NCBI RefSeq assembly: GCF_027744825.2
Contig: NC_071340.1
Location: 4,156,501-4,220,500 of the forward strand
DNA: 64,000 bases
Direction: 5' to 3'
Source: Synchiropus splendidus
Taxonomy: Eukaryota; Chordata; Actinopteri; Syngnathiformes; Callionymidae
The translations under genes were made by a program, and so were the position numbers. The notes below the pieces were generated by a model. The model did not search any database and was not told where the DNA came from. It saw only the letters and a program-made list of their open reading frames with translations. Of the stretch, positions 1 through 9,465 are shown piece by piece (the stretch's first letter is position 1; each line of letters starts with the position of its first letter).

Positions 1-600
1 TCCAGAAAAGTAGAGGGTCCAGCCTTTCTCGAGGAGTTGGGTTCCAGAGCCCAGGCTGTGCGTGGAGGAGAGACCGACTATATCTAGCCGGTACCTCTCA
101 ACCTCCTGCACAAGCTCAGGCTCTTTCCCCCCCAACGAAGTGGCATTCCATGTTCCAAGAGCCAGAGAATGTCCACAAGAACCAGGTCGTCGGGTCCCCC
201 GACCTCGACTGCCACCTAGTTCTCTTTGCACCCGACCCTATGACTCCCTCTGTGGGTGGTGGGTCCGCAGGAGGGACGGCCCATGTCGTTCATTCGGGCT
301 TGGCCCGGCCGGGCCCCATGGGCAGAGGCCCGGCCACCAGGCGCTCGCATTCGAGCCCCAACCCCAGGCCTGGCTCCAGGGTGGGCCCCGGCTGCGCCAT
401 GCCGGGCGACGTCACAGTCCTTGATGTTGTTGTTGTTTTCATCTGGGCTTCTTAACTGCTCTTCGTCTGACCCGTCACCTAGGACCTGTTTGCCATGGGA
501 GACCCTACCAGGGGCATAACGCCCCTGACAACATAGCTCCTAGGATCATTCAAGGTACACAAACTCCCCCACCACGATAAGGTTGCAGTTCCAGGGGGAG
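1..600 (-). mobile_element. RTE-like LINE, 5' part (5' region and start of endonuclease)
   Basis: Read on the minus strand, this GC-rich stretch runs from a 5' leader at about 600 into the first residues of an apurinic-type endonuclease near 100-1, with the ERYRLDIVGLS and HSLGSGTQLLEKGWTLYFSG-like reading typical of a very common teleost non-LTR family. The window edge cuts it off inside the endonuclease. The same family supplies the reverse transcriptase at 13.23-14.42 kb and the deleted copy at 54.4-55.0 kb. The leader carries several frames without a convincing single ORF. The family match is from memory of its layout, so the exact clade name is less certain than the assignment to non-LTR elements. 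Confidence 0.6.
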
Positions 601-604
601 GGAA

Positions 605-695
605 AAAAATATAATAATAATAAATATAAATAATAAAAATAAAAAATAATATAAATGTAAATAAATAATAATAATAAATAATATAATATAAGATA
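605..695. repeat. AT-rich (AAT)n-like low-complexity tract
   Basis: About 90 bases consist almost entirely of aat, aaat and aata units, lying between the RTE-like leader and the Rex1-like element. It is an impure trinucleotide microsatellite or decayed A-rich tail. Confidence 0.75.
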
Positions 696-699
696 ATCG

Positions 700-2998
700 T
701 GCACTTGTGGCCATCGATTGAAAACCAAAGTAACCTTGGAGTGCCTGCTTCTATCCCACCTGAAATCCATGAACCAGGCCCTTCATTTCATTCTGGAGCA
801 TCTGGACTCCCCAGGAACCTATGCCATAATCCTCTCCGACGCCTTTTCCTCCTCTTGTGTTTTGTGTCTCACAGAGACGTGGTTGAGCGATCTTGTCCCG
901 GATCTCATCTGGTGGGATTCCAGCTTTACAGTGCAGACTGGGTTCCGGAGCTCACCGATAAACCAAAGGCAGAGGACTGTGTTTCTACATCTACAATCGC
1001 TGGTGTACGGATGTGACGGTGATCTTTCAGCACTGCACTCCCTCTCCGGAATGTCTGATCGTGAACTGTAAGCCATTTTACTCCCCACATGAGTTCGCCT
1101 CATTTATTCTGGCTGCTGTATATATCCTGCCCAGCGCGGATGTACATGAAGCTCAAAGTGTGCTCGCAAATCAGGTTCTGTATGAGGAGCGAACTTTCCC
1201 AGACTCTCCTATGATTGTGCTTGGTGACTTCAACAAGGTGACTCTGAGCGAGGAGCTTCCCAAGTACAAGCAGGTTGTAAAATGCCCCACCAGAGAGCAG
1301 ATTGTGCTCGATCACTGTTACACATCGCTGCACAATGCTTATAGCGCCCTCCCTCCCCTCATCTTGTTCCCACATACAAGCAGAAGCTGAAGCTTGCAAA
1401 GCCTGTTGTTAGGAGCATGAGGATCTGGACAAGTGAAGCTAAAGAGGAGTTGCAGACTTGTATGGAGACCACAGACTGGGAGGTGTTCAGGGGTGCGACC
1501 AATAATCTGGATGAGTATACAGACACTGTGACTTCATGGATCAGCTACTGTGAAGAGTGCATAGTTCCAACGCGCCCGAAGGTAAGTTATGCTAATGACA
1601 AACCTTGGTTCACAGCTAAACTCAGCCAGATTAGGCGGGAGAAGGAGGCAGCTTGCAAGAGTGGCCACAGGAACTGCTACAAAGAGCTGAAGTATCAGTT
1701 TCAGAGGGAGCTGAAGAAATCGAAGGCCACATACTCTGACAAACTTACGTAGCAGTTCTCAGCCAATGACTCGGCTGTGGTGTGGAGAGGGCTCAAGGTG
1801 GTCACTAACTACGAGCCACGTGGTTCTCTCTCACCTGAAATCCATCACTGCTTCTCACCTGGACTCATTGCAGTATGCCTACAGAGCCAACAGATCTGTG
1901 GACGATGCAGTGAACCAGGCCCTTCATTTCATTCTGCAGCATCTGGACTCCCCAGGAACATATGCCTGCATCCTGTTTGTAGACTTCAGCTCTGCCTTTA
2001 GCACAATTCTTCCAGCTCTGCTTGAAGACAAACTTCGCCAGCTCAAAGTGCCTGACTCCCTCTGTAGATGGATTACAGACTTTCTGACCAGCCGGAGTCA
2101 GCACGTGCGGCTGGGGACAACTCTCTCCGACACTCGGACCCTCAACATTGGGTCTCCTCAGGGCCGTGTTCTCTCTCCATGGCTCTTCTCCCTGTACACT
2201 AACTGCTGCACCTCCAGCCACGAGTCCGTGAAGCTGATCAAGTTTGTGGATGACACCACCATCATCGGGCACATCTCAGATGGAGATGAGTCGGCTTACA
2301 GGAGGGAGGTGGAGCGGCTGGTGTCCTGGTGCAGCCACAACAACCTGGAGCTCAACGCCCAGAAGACAGTGGAGATGATCATAGACTTCAGGAGAGTAAC
2401 AGTTTCTCTGTCCCCTCTCATGTTGGCTGGTTTACCCATTTCCATTGTAGACTCCTTCTGCTTCCTAAGAACCACCATCACTGAGGACCTCAAATGGGAG
2501 CCAACCGTCAGGTCCCTCATCAGGAAGGCCCAGCAGAGAATGTTCTTCCTGAAGCAGCTACGAAAACTATGACTGCCGACGAAGTTGCTGGTGGAGTTCT
2601 ACACAGCCATCATCCAGTCCATCCTCACCTCCTCTATCACCGTCTGGTACAACAGCGCCACCTGCAGAGACAAGAGCAGACAGCAGTGCATCGAACGTTC
2701 TGTTGAGAAGGTGATCGGTTGCAGCCTGCCACCTCTTCATGACCTGTATGCCTCTAGGACCCAGAGACGTGCAGGTCGGATCAGAGCCGACCCCTCTCAC
2801 CCTGGACATGGACTGTTTGTTCCTCTTCCCTCTGGCAGGAATCAGCCCTTGTTGTTTGTGGGTTATTTATTTAATAGTTGTTTCTATTATTACTGTTTAT
2901 TTTATTTTATTTTGATTATTATTATGTTTTTGACTGCACTTTCCTAGTTGGTGGGATCCTCACTGACCATGGCAGTAAAGTTGATTCTGATTCTGTAA
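700..2998 (+). mobile_element. Rex1/Babar-like LINE, degenerate and rearranged
   Basis: Endonuclease-like coding sequence is seen from about 860 to 1400, with LTETWLSD, then FPDSPMIVLGDFNK and LDHCYTSL. A linker follows at 1417-1752, then a reverse transcriptase from about 1815 to 2575, with FVDFSSAF, a GSPQG turn and FVDD in place of the canonical FADD (2243-2254). The thumb region continues at 2585-2860 in another frame (FYTAIIQSI, SHPGHGLF). The 3' end is AT-rich and finishes in a short gattctgattctg tail near 2985-2996. Breaks: frameshifts near 1010 and 2575, stops near 1390 and 1752, and a deletion near 1815 that removes the start of the reverse transcriptase. An RT fragment at about 740-845 lies out of order in front of the endonuclease. 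Non-functional. Confidence 0.75.
1766..2572 (+). pseudogene. Rex1-like reverse transcriptase remnant
   Basis: This is the longest open part of the Rex1-like element. Reading from about 1815, it covers the fingers and palm of a non-LTR reverse transcriptase: YRANRSVDDAVNQALHF, the first catalytic Asp in FVDFSSAF, the SPQG turn and the FVDD box with both catalytic Asp residues present. The first roughly 15 codons read linker sequence, so the start is not a real one. The thumb is displaced into a second frame just after 2575. With no intact endonuclease and no single ORF it cannot act alone. Confidence 0.7.
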
Positions 2999-2999
2999 T

Positions 3000-3376
3000 T
3001 TTGATTTCTGAAATTGATTGATCATGAATGGTTGCTCCAGCGCTTTAACCAAATTTCATAGAATTTGTTAAAGTTGTTTAGAGTTGTCATTGTCTCTGAA
3101 GCATATAATGTGACTTATTAAACGTATCATTAATTTCTGAGGGGTCTGTTGTAATACCTGTTGATGTTTTGATCTGTGAAATTATTTGTGAGGATGATTT
3201 TTGTCACAGCTGATGAGCCAGCAGTTCACTCATTTTATCTCCTTGTTCATAGAAAGTAGACCGCTACTTAAGAAGTAGATCTGTTGTATATTTTGTCAAT
3301 ATAACATCACATTTGGACTGTAGAGATAATCATTCTTAGTATATCTGTTGTGTTTTAGGAGCAGCATAATGTTCAT
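3000..3376. other. No gene recognised
   Basis: AT-rich unique-looking sequence between the Rex1-like 3' tail and the L1 fragment. No ORF with family motifs on either strand. Confidence 0.5.
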
Positions 3377-3850
3377 CTAGTTTGGTTTACTTTGAGCTAA
3401 TTGTGATAGCTCTGCTCTGACGCTTGAATTTATGTAGGTAATATCCCCTCTAATAAAGGCATTCATCGACTCCCACAGCAAAGATGCTGAAACCTCTGGT
3501 ATTTTGTTCGTCTGCATAAAAAATGCAATATGTTCCGAAATTAGCTTAACAAAGTCCTCTTCAAATGGTAAAGATGAAGACACTAAGATGGACGCTCGGG
3601 CCGATATTTCTGAAATTGTGCAGTCATTGAAGTCGATGCATGATCTGAAACAACAATTGTCACAACTTGACATTGCTGAGAGTAGTCAAGCATTTGTGTG
3701 GTGAACAGGAAGAAAAAAAAAAGAATAAACTTTAGCAGATGACTTAAAGTTCTCCAGGGATCAGAGATATTATATTCTTCCATGATGTGTTTTATGGTTT
3801 TAGCAGATTTTGGATCTTTAGGTGCAGGGTGAGAGGCTGGCGCAAATATA
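3377..3850 (-). mobile_element. L1/Tx1-like LINE fragment (endonuclease C-terminus and linker)
   Basis: On the minus strand, reading down from about 3850, the translation gives IKHIMEEYNISDPWRTL, then across a frame change VVSDHASTSMT (the SDH motif of L1-type endonucleases). It continues as FEEDFVKLISEHIAFFMQT and VSASLLWESMNAFIRG, the linker between endonuclease and reverse transcriptase in fish L1/Tx1 elements. The piece is truncated at both ends and has at least one frameshift near 3670. The reverse transcriptase does not follow below 3377. A longer open frame up to 4191 is a chance extension. Confidence 0.6.
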
Positions 3851-4084
3851 GCGAAACAAATGCATGTGTGTCTGTGTGTGTGGCCGCTTAGTTCTTTGTG
3901 TGTTTCTAACCTTCGGTTACTTTGAATCTTTATAGACTCTTCTCCAGAGCAATCTAGTAGTTTTAGTGTCATATCCATTTTGTCAAAGCAGCTGTATGTA
4001 AGATGAGAATATTTGCTTTTGGTAAATGAGCAAATATTGACCCACCGTCGTTTACAGCACTGATGATTGATTAATAAAGATGAA

Positions 4085-4205
4085 ATTGCAGCTTTTTTCC
4101 TCTCTCCCTTTATTAAATCATGATTGTCATGTGTTTCAATATGGAGCAGACAAACAGCGATCAGAGCGTGAGCATCAAAACATCCGTACACACATTTATT
4201 CCGAG
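4085..4205 (+). repeat. Short interspersed repeat, copy 1 (second copy near 62.74-62.86 kb)
   Basis: The stretch containing ggagca..acagcgatca.agcgtgagcatcaaaa and the preceding pyrimidine-rich part recurs with small changes at about 62740-62860 in the same orientation. It is probably a piece of an unnamed mobile element. Confidence 0.5.
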
Positions 4206-4269
4206 TTGATTGTGGACACAGACGTCAGAGTTAGAAACTATTCTTGTTTGAGTGGTACAAGACATGTAT

Positions 4270-5090
4270 GCCAGGTGTACGACAGTGGTGAGGTGTGCTG
4301 CAGGTGGTTTGCAGATTACATTTTGATCGGTGGTGAGAGCAGGGAGCAAGTGGAAGATAAGCTAGAGAGGTGGAGGTATGTCTTAGAAAGGAGAGGAATG
4401 AAGGGTAGCCAGAGTAAGACGGAATACATGTGTGTGAATGAGAGGGACCCAAGTGGACAGGTGAAGTTACGGGATGTAGAAATAAAGAAGGTGGGGGATT
4501 TTAAGTACTTAGGCTCAACTGTCCAGGGCGATGGAGAGTGTGACAAAGAGCTGAAGAACCGGGTGCAGGCAGGATGGAATAATTGGAGAAAAGTGTCATG
4601 TCTGATGTATGACGAAAGGGTGTCGGCAAGGATGAAAGGAAAAGTGTACAAAACGGTGGTCAGGCCAGCAATGCTGTATGGTTTGGAAACAGTGGCACTG
4701 AGGAAAAGACAGGAGGCAGGGCTGGAGATAGCAGAGATTAAAGATGCTGAGGTTCTCTCTGGGAGTGAGCAGGACGGCTAGGATCAGGAACCAGTATATA
4801 AGAGGGACAGCACATGTCAGGTGTTTAGGAGACAAAGTCAGAGAGGCTAGATTGTTATGGTTTGGTCATGTACAGAGGAGAGAGAGCCAGTACATGGGTA
4901 GGAAGATGTTGAGGTTGGATCTGCTGGGCAAAAGGCAAAAGGAAGGCCAAAGAGGAGATTTATGGACGTGGTGAAGGAGGACAGGAAGTTTGTAGGTTCG
5001 AGAGAAGAGGAAGCAGAGTACAGGGTGAGATGGAGGAAGATGATCCACTGTGGCGACCCCTGAAGGGAGAAACAAAAAGATTTGGCAAAA
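4270..5090 (+). mobile_element. RTE-clade LINE 3' end, 5'-truncated
   Basis: The C-terminal part of an RTE-type ORF2 starts in the palm motif, read as WFADYILIGG at 4306-4335, where the second catalytic Asp of FADD is Tyr. It continues through GSTVQGDGECDKELKNRVQ, KGKVYKTVVRPAMLYGLET and, after a frameshift near 4735, LWFGHVQRRESQYMGRKML. A further frameshift near 4965 leads to EDRKFVGSREEEAEYRVRW and the end near 5060, with the characteristic cactgtggcgacccctgaag 3' sequence. A second 3' fragment of the family lies at 59.4-59.77 kb on the same strand. It is dead through truncation, frameshifts and loss of an active-site residue. Confidence 0.75.
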
Positions 5091-5099
5091 TAAGCAGTG

Positions 5100-5875
5100 T
5101 TGATTACGCCTGTCAATGTTGTATTTGCCATATGATGGTGGAGGGGTTAAATGTCCCAATATGAAATGACATTATTGGTTTGCTCAATTGAGAACTATTA
5201 TGTTTTATTTTGAAGGAAAGGCAACCTGGTTGGATTTAGAATCCTGCACGTTAAGTGCAGTGATAAGGAGTTATCATTAGATATGTACTTGTACTCGGCA
5301 GACTTTAGACATTTGAGGAACAATACATCTCACCCTATTGTGAGGAATATGATCAATGTGTGGTTTGATGTTGAGAGATTCAGGGGTATTTCTAAGAGTT
5401 TGTCTCGCTTTTGCCCCATTCAAACCAGGAACTTCTGATGGAGGTTTTCGATCATGGGCAGTACAGTTCCATCTGTGTGTTAGCCCAGTGCGTGAACATA
5501 GAATCAACAGTGAGCCAAACTTGTTTCACAGGCCAGGAACTTTGCTCCTTTATTTTCCGTCGGTTTATACTCAAGTGGAAAAAATATGGTTTACACAGAA
5601 ATAAACACACCCATTGTCAAAAACAAAAATGCACTTCTATATTACAAAACACCTATTAATTACCTTAAACAAATTAAAGTTATACCAAATCACCTTACAA
5701 AACTGTGCGTCTTAACCCAAGAACAGAACAGCGCTTGTCATTCGTCACCATCAACCAGTGGCAGCAGTTCTCATTAAAAACACTCTCACACCCTCACCCT
5801 CATGCACCTTAGTCCCTGGACAGAACAGGCAGGTTTAAAGTCAATTCAGGATGTATGTAAAGTCAAAATCTTAAT
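5100..5875. other. No gene recognised
   Basis: Moderately AT-rich sequence between the RTE fragment and the L1 fragment. The open frames at 5356-5777 overlap one another in different frames and show no family motif. Confidence 0.45.
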
Positions 5876-5879
5876 GTCA

Positions 5880-6345
5880 TTTGAAGACAGCTACTTATGG
5901 AATTCCTAGGAAGCATTTCTTTAAATATTTCCAGCTGAGAAGTCATATTTCAGCTGCACAAAACCTAGTCTTTCTACTTTGGAAGAAGAAAATTGTCATG
6001 GAAAGGGTTTCATTTCTTTTTAGTATGATTTGCTTGTTTCGGGTTCTTAAGAGTCTTCAAGGAGTAAATTACAGGCATGGTGGGAGGATATGGATAAGAG
6101 AACTTCTCTAGAGAAGGCCCAAAAGCAAACGATTAACACAAATTTGAAGTTGCTACAACATAAGAGGTTGCTACGCATGTACATAACCCCGACCAAATTA
6201 CACAAGTTTAATGATAACATACCGAATACCTGTATTAAATACGATGAATCAAGAGCTGTCTTGTTTCATTGTATATGGGAGTGCCATAACATCAAAGAAA
6301 GACTTAATCTTGAACCAAAACTCTGTATTTTGCGGTTGAATTGTT
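5880..6345 (+). mobile_element. L1/Tx1-like LINE fragment (C-terminal part of ORF2)
   Basis: Reading across frames, the plus strand gives IPRKHFFKYFQLRSHI near 5900, SKLQAWWEDMDKRTS near 6070-6110, and KLLQHKRLLRMYITPTKLHKF followed by LFHCIWECHNIK to about 6300. This is the C-terminal zinc-knuckle-like region of fish L1-type ORF2 proteins, in which a W-x-C core is usual. It is a frameshifted fragment of about 150 codons with no reverse transcriptase left. Confidence 0.6.
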
Positions 6346-7030
6346 GTCCGGCCTGCAGGTTCCACAGATCTCAGGGTGTACAGAGAGCAGGAAGAGACAC
6401 AGAGGTCGTGGGATGCAGACTTAGTTTATTCAAGATCAGCATCAGCATAACAGCATCTAGTTGTCAATGGTCAGCATCAAAGAAGTCAAAGTACAGACAC
6501 ATTAAATAGAGACTGGACCAAGTACGTTTCGCGAATCCATTACACCATCCAATACACAATATTACACACACAAACACATGACCATATAAGTATTGTAGGC
6601 TGTTGGAAGTTGCTACATGTTTTCCCAGAATTCAGGATGCTTGGCCGGACCATCATTACAAATGATTGATGTCCCTGTTTACTTCCTAAGGAGACCAGAT
6701 CTGGCAAATTTGGAAACTTGGCTGAACATTCTATTTGTGCAAAAGTGACTATTACTGCTTATGGCAATATCCATATCTATGTCATTGGAAAAAAAATAAT
6801 CTACATTGTCAGAGATAAAACACAAATGTTTGAAAAAAAAATTGGAAACACTTTGCTATTTTGTTGGAAAATAATAGTAATTGATAATCTGCGGCAGGAA
6901 CGGGGGGTAATGGTAGGAATAAGGTGAATGAAAATATGTGCACACCAATGTTAGTCTTGTGTGTTTTTCTTTTTCTTTTTTAATAATTTCAGGGAAGTGT
7001 ATTACCATTGTTTGTATGTACCAATGTTTG
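6346..7030. other. No gene recognised
   Basis: The part at 6350-6540 (gcctgcaggttccacag onward) is GC-richer and looks like a piece of another repeat, possibly an LTR on the minus strand, but I could not identify it. The rest is AT-rich. Confidence 0.4.
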
Positions 7031-7032
7031 GT

Positions 7033-7033
<1 letters not shown>

Positions 7034-7119
<86 letters not shown>
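7034..7119. repeat. (TA)n microsatellite
   Basis: About 43 uninterrupted TA units. An apparent reading frame through it (YIYIYI...) is an artefact of the dinucleotide repeat. Confidence 0.97.
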
Positions 7120-7121
<2 letters not shown>

Positions 7122-7531
7122 AAAATAATACAAGAATATGTTTAAAAAAAAAAAAAGATATGTCTCGTAATTCTTCAAACTAGACTAACGTTGTGAAAGA
7201 CATCGAAAATTGATGAAATGAAATGATGAAATCGAAAGTTATTTAAAGTGCATAAATGCCCTCCCCTTTCTGGAAACATTTTTAAGCAATCACATTTACA
7301 CAATCACATTAAGCAATCTACAGGAATTTCCACTAAGCACAGTTACGCTTTGGCTGAGGTACTGTTGGTGTGCCACGGGATTTTTTCAGTTTCCGGTGGT
7401 TTGAAAAAGGTTGAAAAACACTAAGCTAATAAATCAGTGATCATTTTGTAGTATGCTGGCACATACGCGTCACATCATATGTGAAAAAAAAAATAAATAA
7501 ATAGAAATGAAATAAACATTTTATTATGTAA
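7120..7531. other. No gene recognised
   Basis: AT-rich sequence with A-runs lying outside the DIRS terminus. Nothing recognised. Confidence 0.45.
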
Positions 7532-7860
7532 AAATGATGGTTACTCACGTAACCCAGGTTCTATGAATATGTGCGTAGCCCCCTAACGGCCTTCACTATT
7601 GGTTAATCCACATCAAGGCACTGGCCTCGGCCTGATACTTCGATTGATTGGCTCTCCAACCAGGAAGGCACCACCCACCACGTATAACTCTTCCCTGCTC
7701 CCCCCGCTCTGCTCCTTTTGGAACTCAGCAGAAACAGGCCTGGTGGGCAGCCAGTTAGAGGGCTACGCACATATTCATAGAACCTGGGTTACGTGAGTAA
7801 CCATCATTTCTATTTCATATGTGCTCCGCCCTCTAACGGCCTTCGCTATTGGTTAAAAAC
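7532..7860. repeat. DIRS terminal inverted repeat and internal complementary region
   Basis: A 53-base block at 7532-7584 recurs as its reverse complement at 7757-7809, with one or two changes at the distal end. A shorter direct repeat (ctaacggccttc.ctattggttaa) is at about 7582-7606 and 7832-7856. The 7617-7730 interval is the reverse complement of sequence at the 5' end of the second DIRS copy (about 52990-53090), as expected if 7532-7756 is the 3' ITR and 7757-7860 is the internal region complementary to the joined termini. Confidence 0.75.
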
Positions 7861-7902
7861 CACGGCGAAGGCTGTAGGGATTAGTTCACTCCCAGCATGG
7901 CC

Positions 7903-8882
7903 TTACAAAAGACCTGACAGGAAAGAACAACTCAACGACCAGAGGGTCCAGCCATGGTCGAAGATCCCTGAAGAGACAAAACAGTGCGAGCCACTGAAGT
8001 GTCCAGCTTTGTATGCAGCAGAAATGGCTATACAAACCCAGTGGGCAAGGCGCTGTGAAGTGACAGCTTTGCCTCTCAGGTTCCCTCCATAACAGACAAA
8101 CAGACTATCGGTCAGACGAAAGTCCTTTGTCCTGTCCACATAGCAAGCTAGGGCCCGCACAGGGCACAACCGGTGCATCCTAGGCTCGTAGGAAAGGCCC
8201 TCAACATCAGGACTTGAGACCGATACGAAGTCATAATGACCTTCGGTCTAAAAGCCGGGTTTGGATGAAGGGTCACAGAGGTCAAACCCTCAACAAAAGA
8301 CATACACCGTGGGCTCACAGACAAGGCTGTCAGATCGCCCACTCTCTTAGCTGAAGCTAAGGCTAGAAGAAGAGCCGTCTTCAAGAACAAAACATCCAGC
8401 GAAGCGGCAGCCAGTGGTTCGAACGGAGCCCTACAGAGCCCTTCTAAAACCACCTGCAAACTCCAGGGCGGAATTAGGCTCCTCACAGGAGGCATAATGT
8501 GCCGAGCGCCAAGCAGAAATCTCTTAATGATCGGGTGACTCCTCACAGAGACCCGGCCAAAACCTTGGCGCCCAGCCAAAATGGCGGCCGCAAATACACT
8601 GAGTGTAGACGCCGCCCGGCCCTTGTCCAACAGCTCCTGCATGAAGAACAAGATCTCCGCCACAGAGCAAGCAGACGGCGAATGCTGTCTCGCTGCGCAC
8701 CAGCCAGCTAACACCCGCCACTTATAAGTGTAGTTTGTTAGTAGCTGGCGCACGGGCGCTCTGCACCATCTGGATGACTGCGTCCGACAGCCCCATGTCC
8801 AGCAGTCTCGCCCTTTCAGCAACCAGACCTTGTGAGGTCGACCCAGGACAGGACGGGACCAAAGCCGGCCCTGATCCTGCAC
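7903..8882 (-). pseudogene. DIRS tyrosine recombinase remnant
   Basis: Two minus-strand frames, 8148-8882 and then 7903-8178, together cover most of a DIRS-type integrase. Seen are LDKGRAASTLSVFAAAILAG, the FLKTALLLALASAKRVGDLTALSV block that carries the first catalytic Arg, LHPNPAFRPKV, and then HRLCPVRALACYVDRTKDF and FVCYGGN. A frameshift lies near 8170. The C-terminal H-x-x-R and Tyr motifs expected downstream could not be read: the sequence after SQRLAHWVCIAISAAY diverges. The protein would act in the nucleus to integrate the circular DNA form. This copy is broken. Confidence 0.75.
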
Positions 8883-9058
8883 CAGAGCCCTGTGAGAGTC
8901 TGGCCAAGCTGACCAGGTTCGGAAACCACCTGGTGCCGGGACTGTCGGGGGCCACCGTGATCACGGTTAACTTCTGCGTCCTCACACGAAGATGGAACGG
9001 CATCAACAGTCTCAGCGGGGGAAACGCATACAGAAGTCCCCTGCGGCCACGTCGCGTG

Positions 9059-9465
9059 TGTTAGGAGTCAAAACGTGGAGTGGGACCCAAGTGCAGTGGT
9101 GAAAGTCACAGGTGGCAGGAGCAAGTCAAAAACAATTTTAATCATTAACAACAAGAAAATCACAACAGAAAGCATCATCGAACAGGGAGAAACAAGGCAA
9201 AGTCAGAATTTCCAAAATTAAGACGTCATCAAACCAGGAGAAGTCCACAAGCATGAGTAAGAGTCCAAACAGAAAGCGTCACCGAACTGGGAGAGTCAAA
9301 CAAACTTAACTCACAGGGAACAATAGGAGTTGATCTGGCACACGTTGCTGGAGTCCAGGTGCTCAGGCGTTGAATGGCTCTAGCCGTGTGCCACAGGAAC
9401 AGGAAGAACGGAGGGAGAAAACAAAACAGGACTCAAGTGACCAAAATAAAAGCGGAATCATGACA
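9059..9465 (-). mobile_element. Solo LTR, chromovirus-like
   Basis: On the minus strand the sequence runs from TGTCATGATTCCGC at 9465 to a CTAACA end at 9059, with a cactgcacttgggtcc motif near its 3' end. The same kind of gcacctgggtccaa motif sits near the 3' end of the intact chromovirus LTR at 34.67-35.42 kb. The TG...CA ends and a length near 407 bases fit a Ty3/Gypsy LTR. No matching 5-bp duplication is visible (gcgtg on the left, gattt on the right). The right flank is not DIRS sequence, so material was lost after insertion. Confidence 0.7.

Larger units (their letters stand above)
7532..9058 (-). mobile_element. DIRS1-like element, 3' end (recombinase region plus 3' ITR and internal complementary region)
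   Basis: The minus-strand element is oriented with its 3' end at the low coordinate. It keeps the tyrosine-recombinase region (about 8882-7903) and a terminal block at 7532-7860. gag and reverse transcriptase are absent because homology to the longer copy (49.96-53.1 kb) stops at 9058, exactly where a solo LTR starts. DIRS elements integrate by tyrosine recombinase through a circular intermediate and make no target duplication; none is seen here. The two copies share orientation and terminal sequence and belong to one family. Confidence 0.8.

Noticed and set aside
3583..4191. 202-codon minus-strand frame
   Set aside because: Only short parts match an L1 endonuclease, and the rest is a chance extension rich in His, Lys and Ser without family motifs.
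4080..4781. 233-codon plus-strand frame taken as a gene from its ATG
   Set aside because: The first 60 or so codons read a different repeat; only the later part is RTE reverse transcriptase, so the start is spurious.
6938..7183. Open frame with a long Tyr-Ile repeat
   Set aside because: It is the translation of a (TA)n microsatellite; the same happens at 21052-21311 and 42432-42647.
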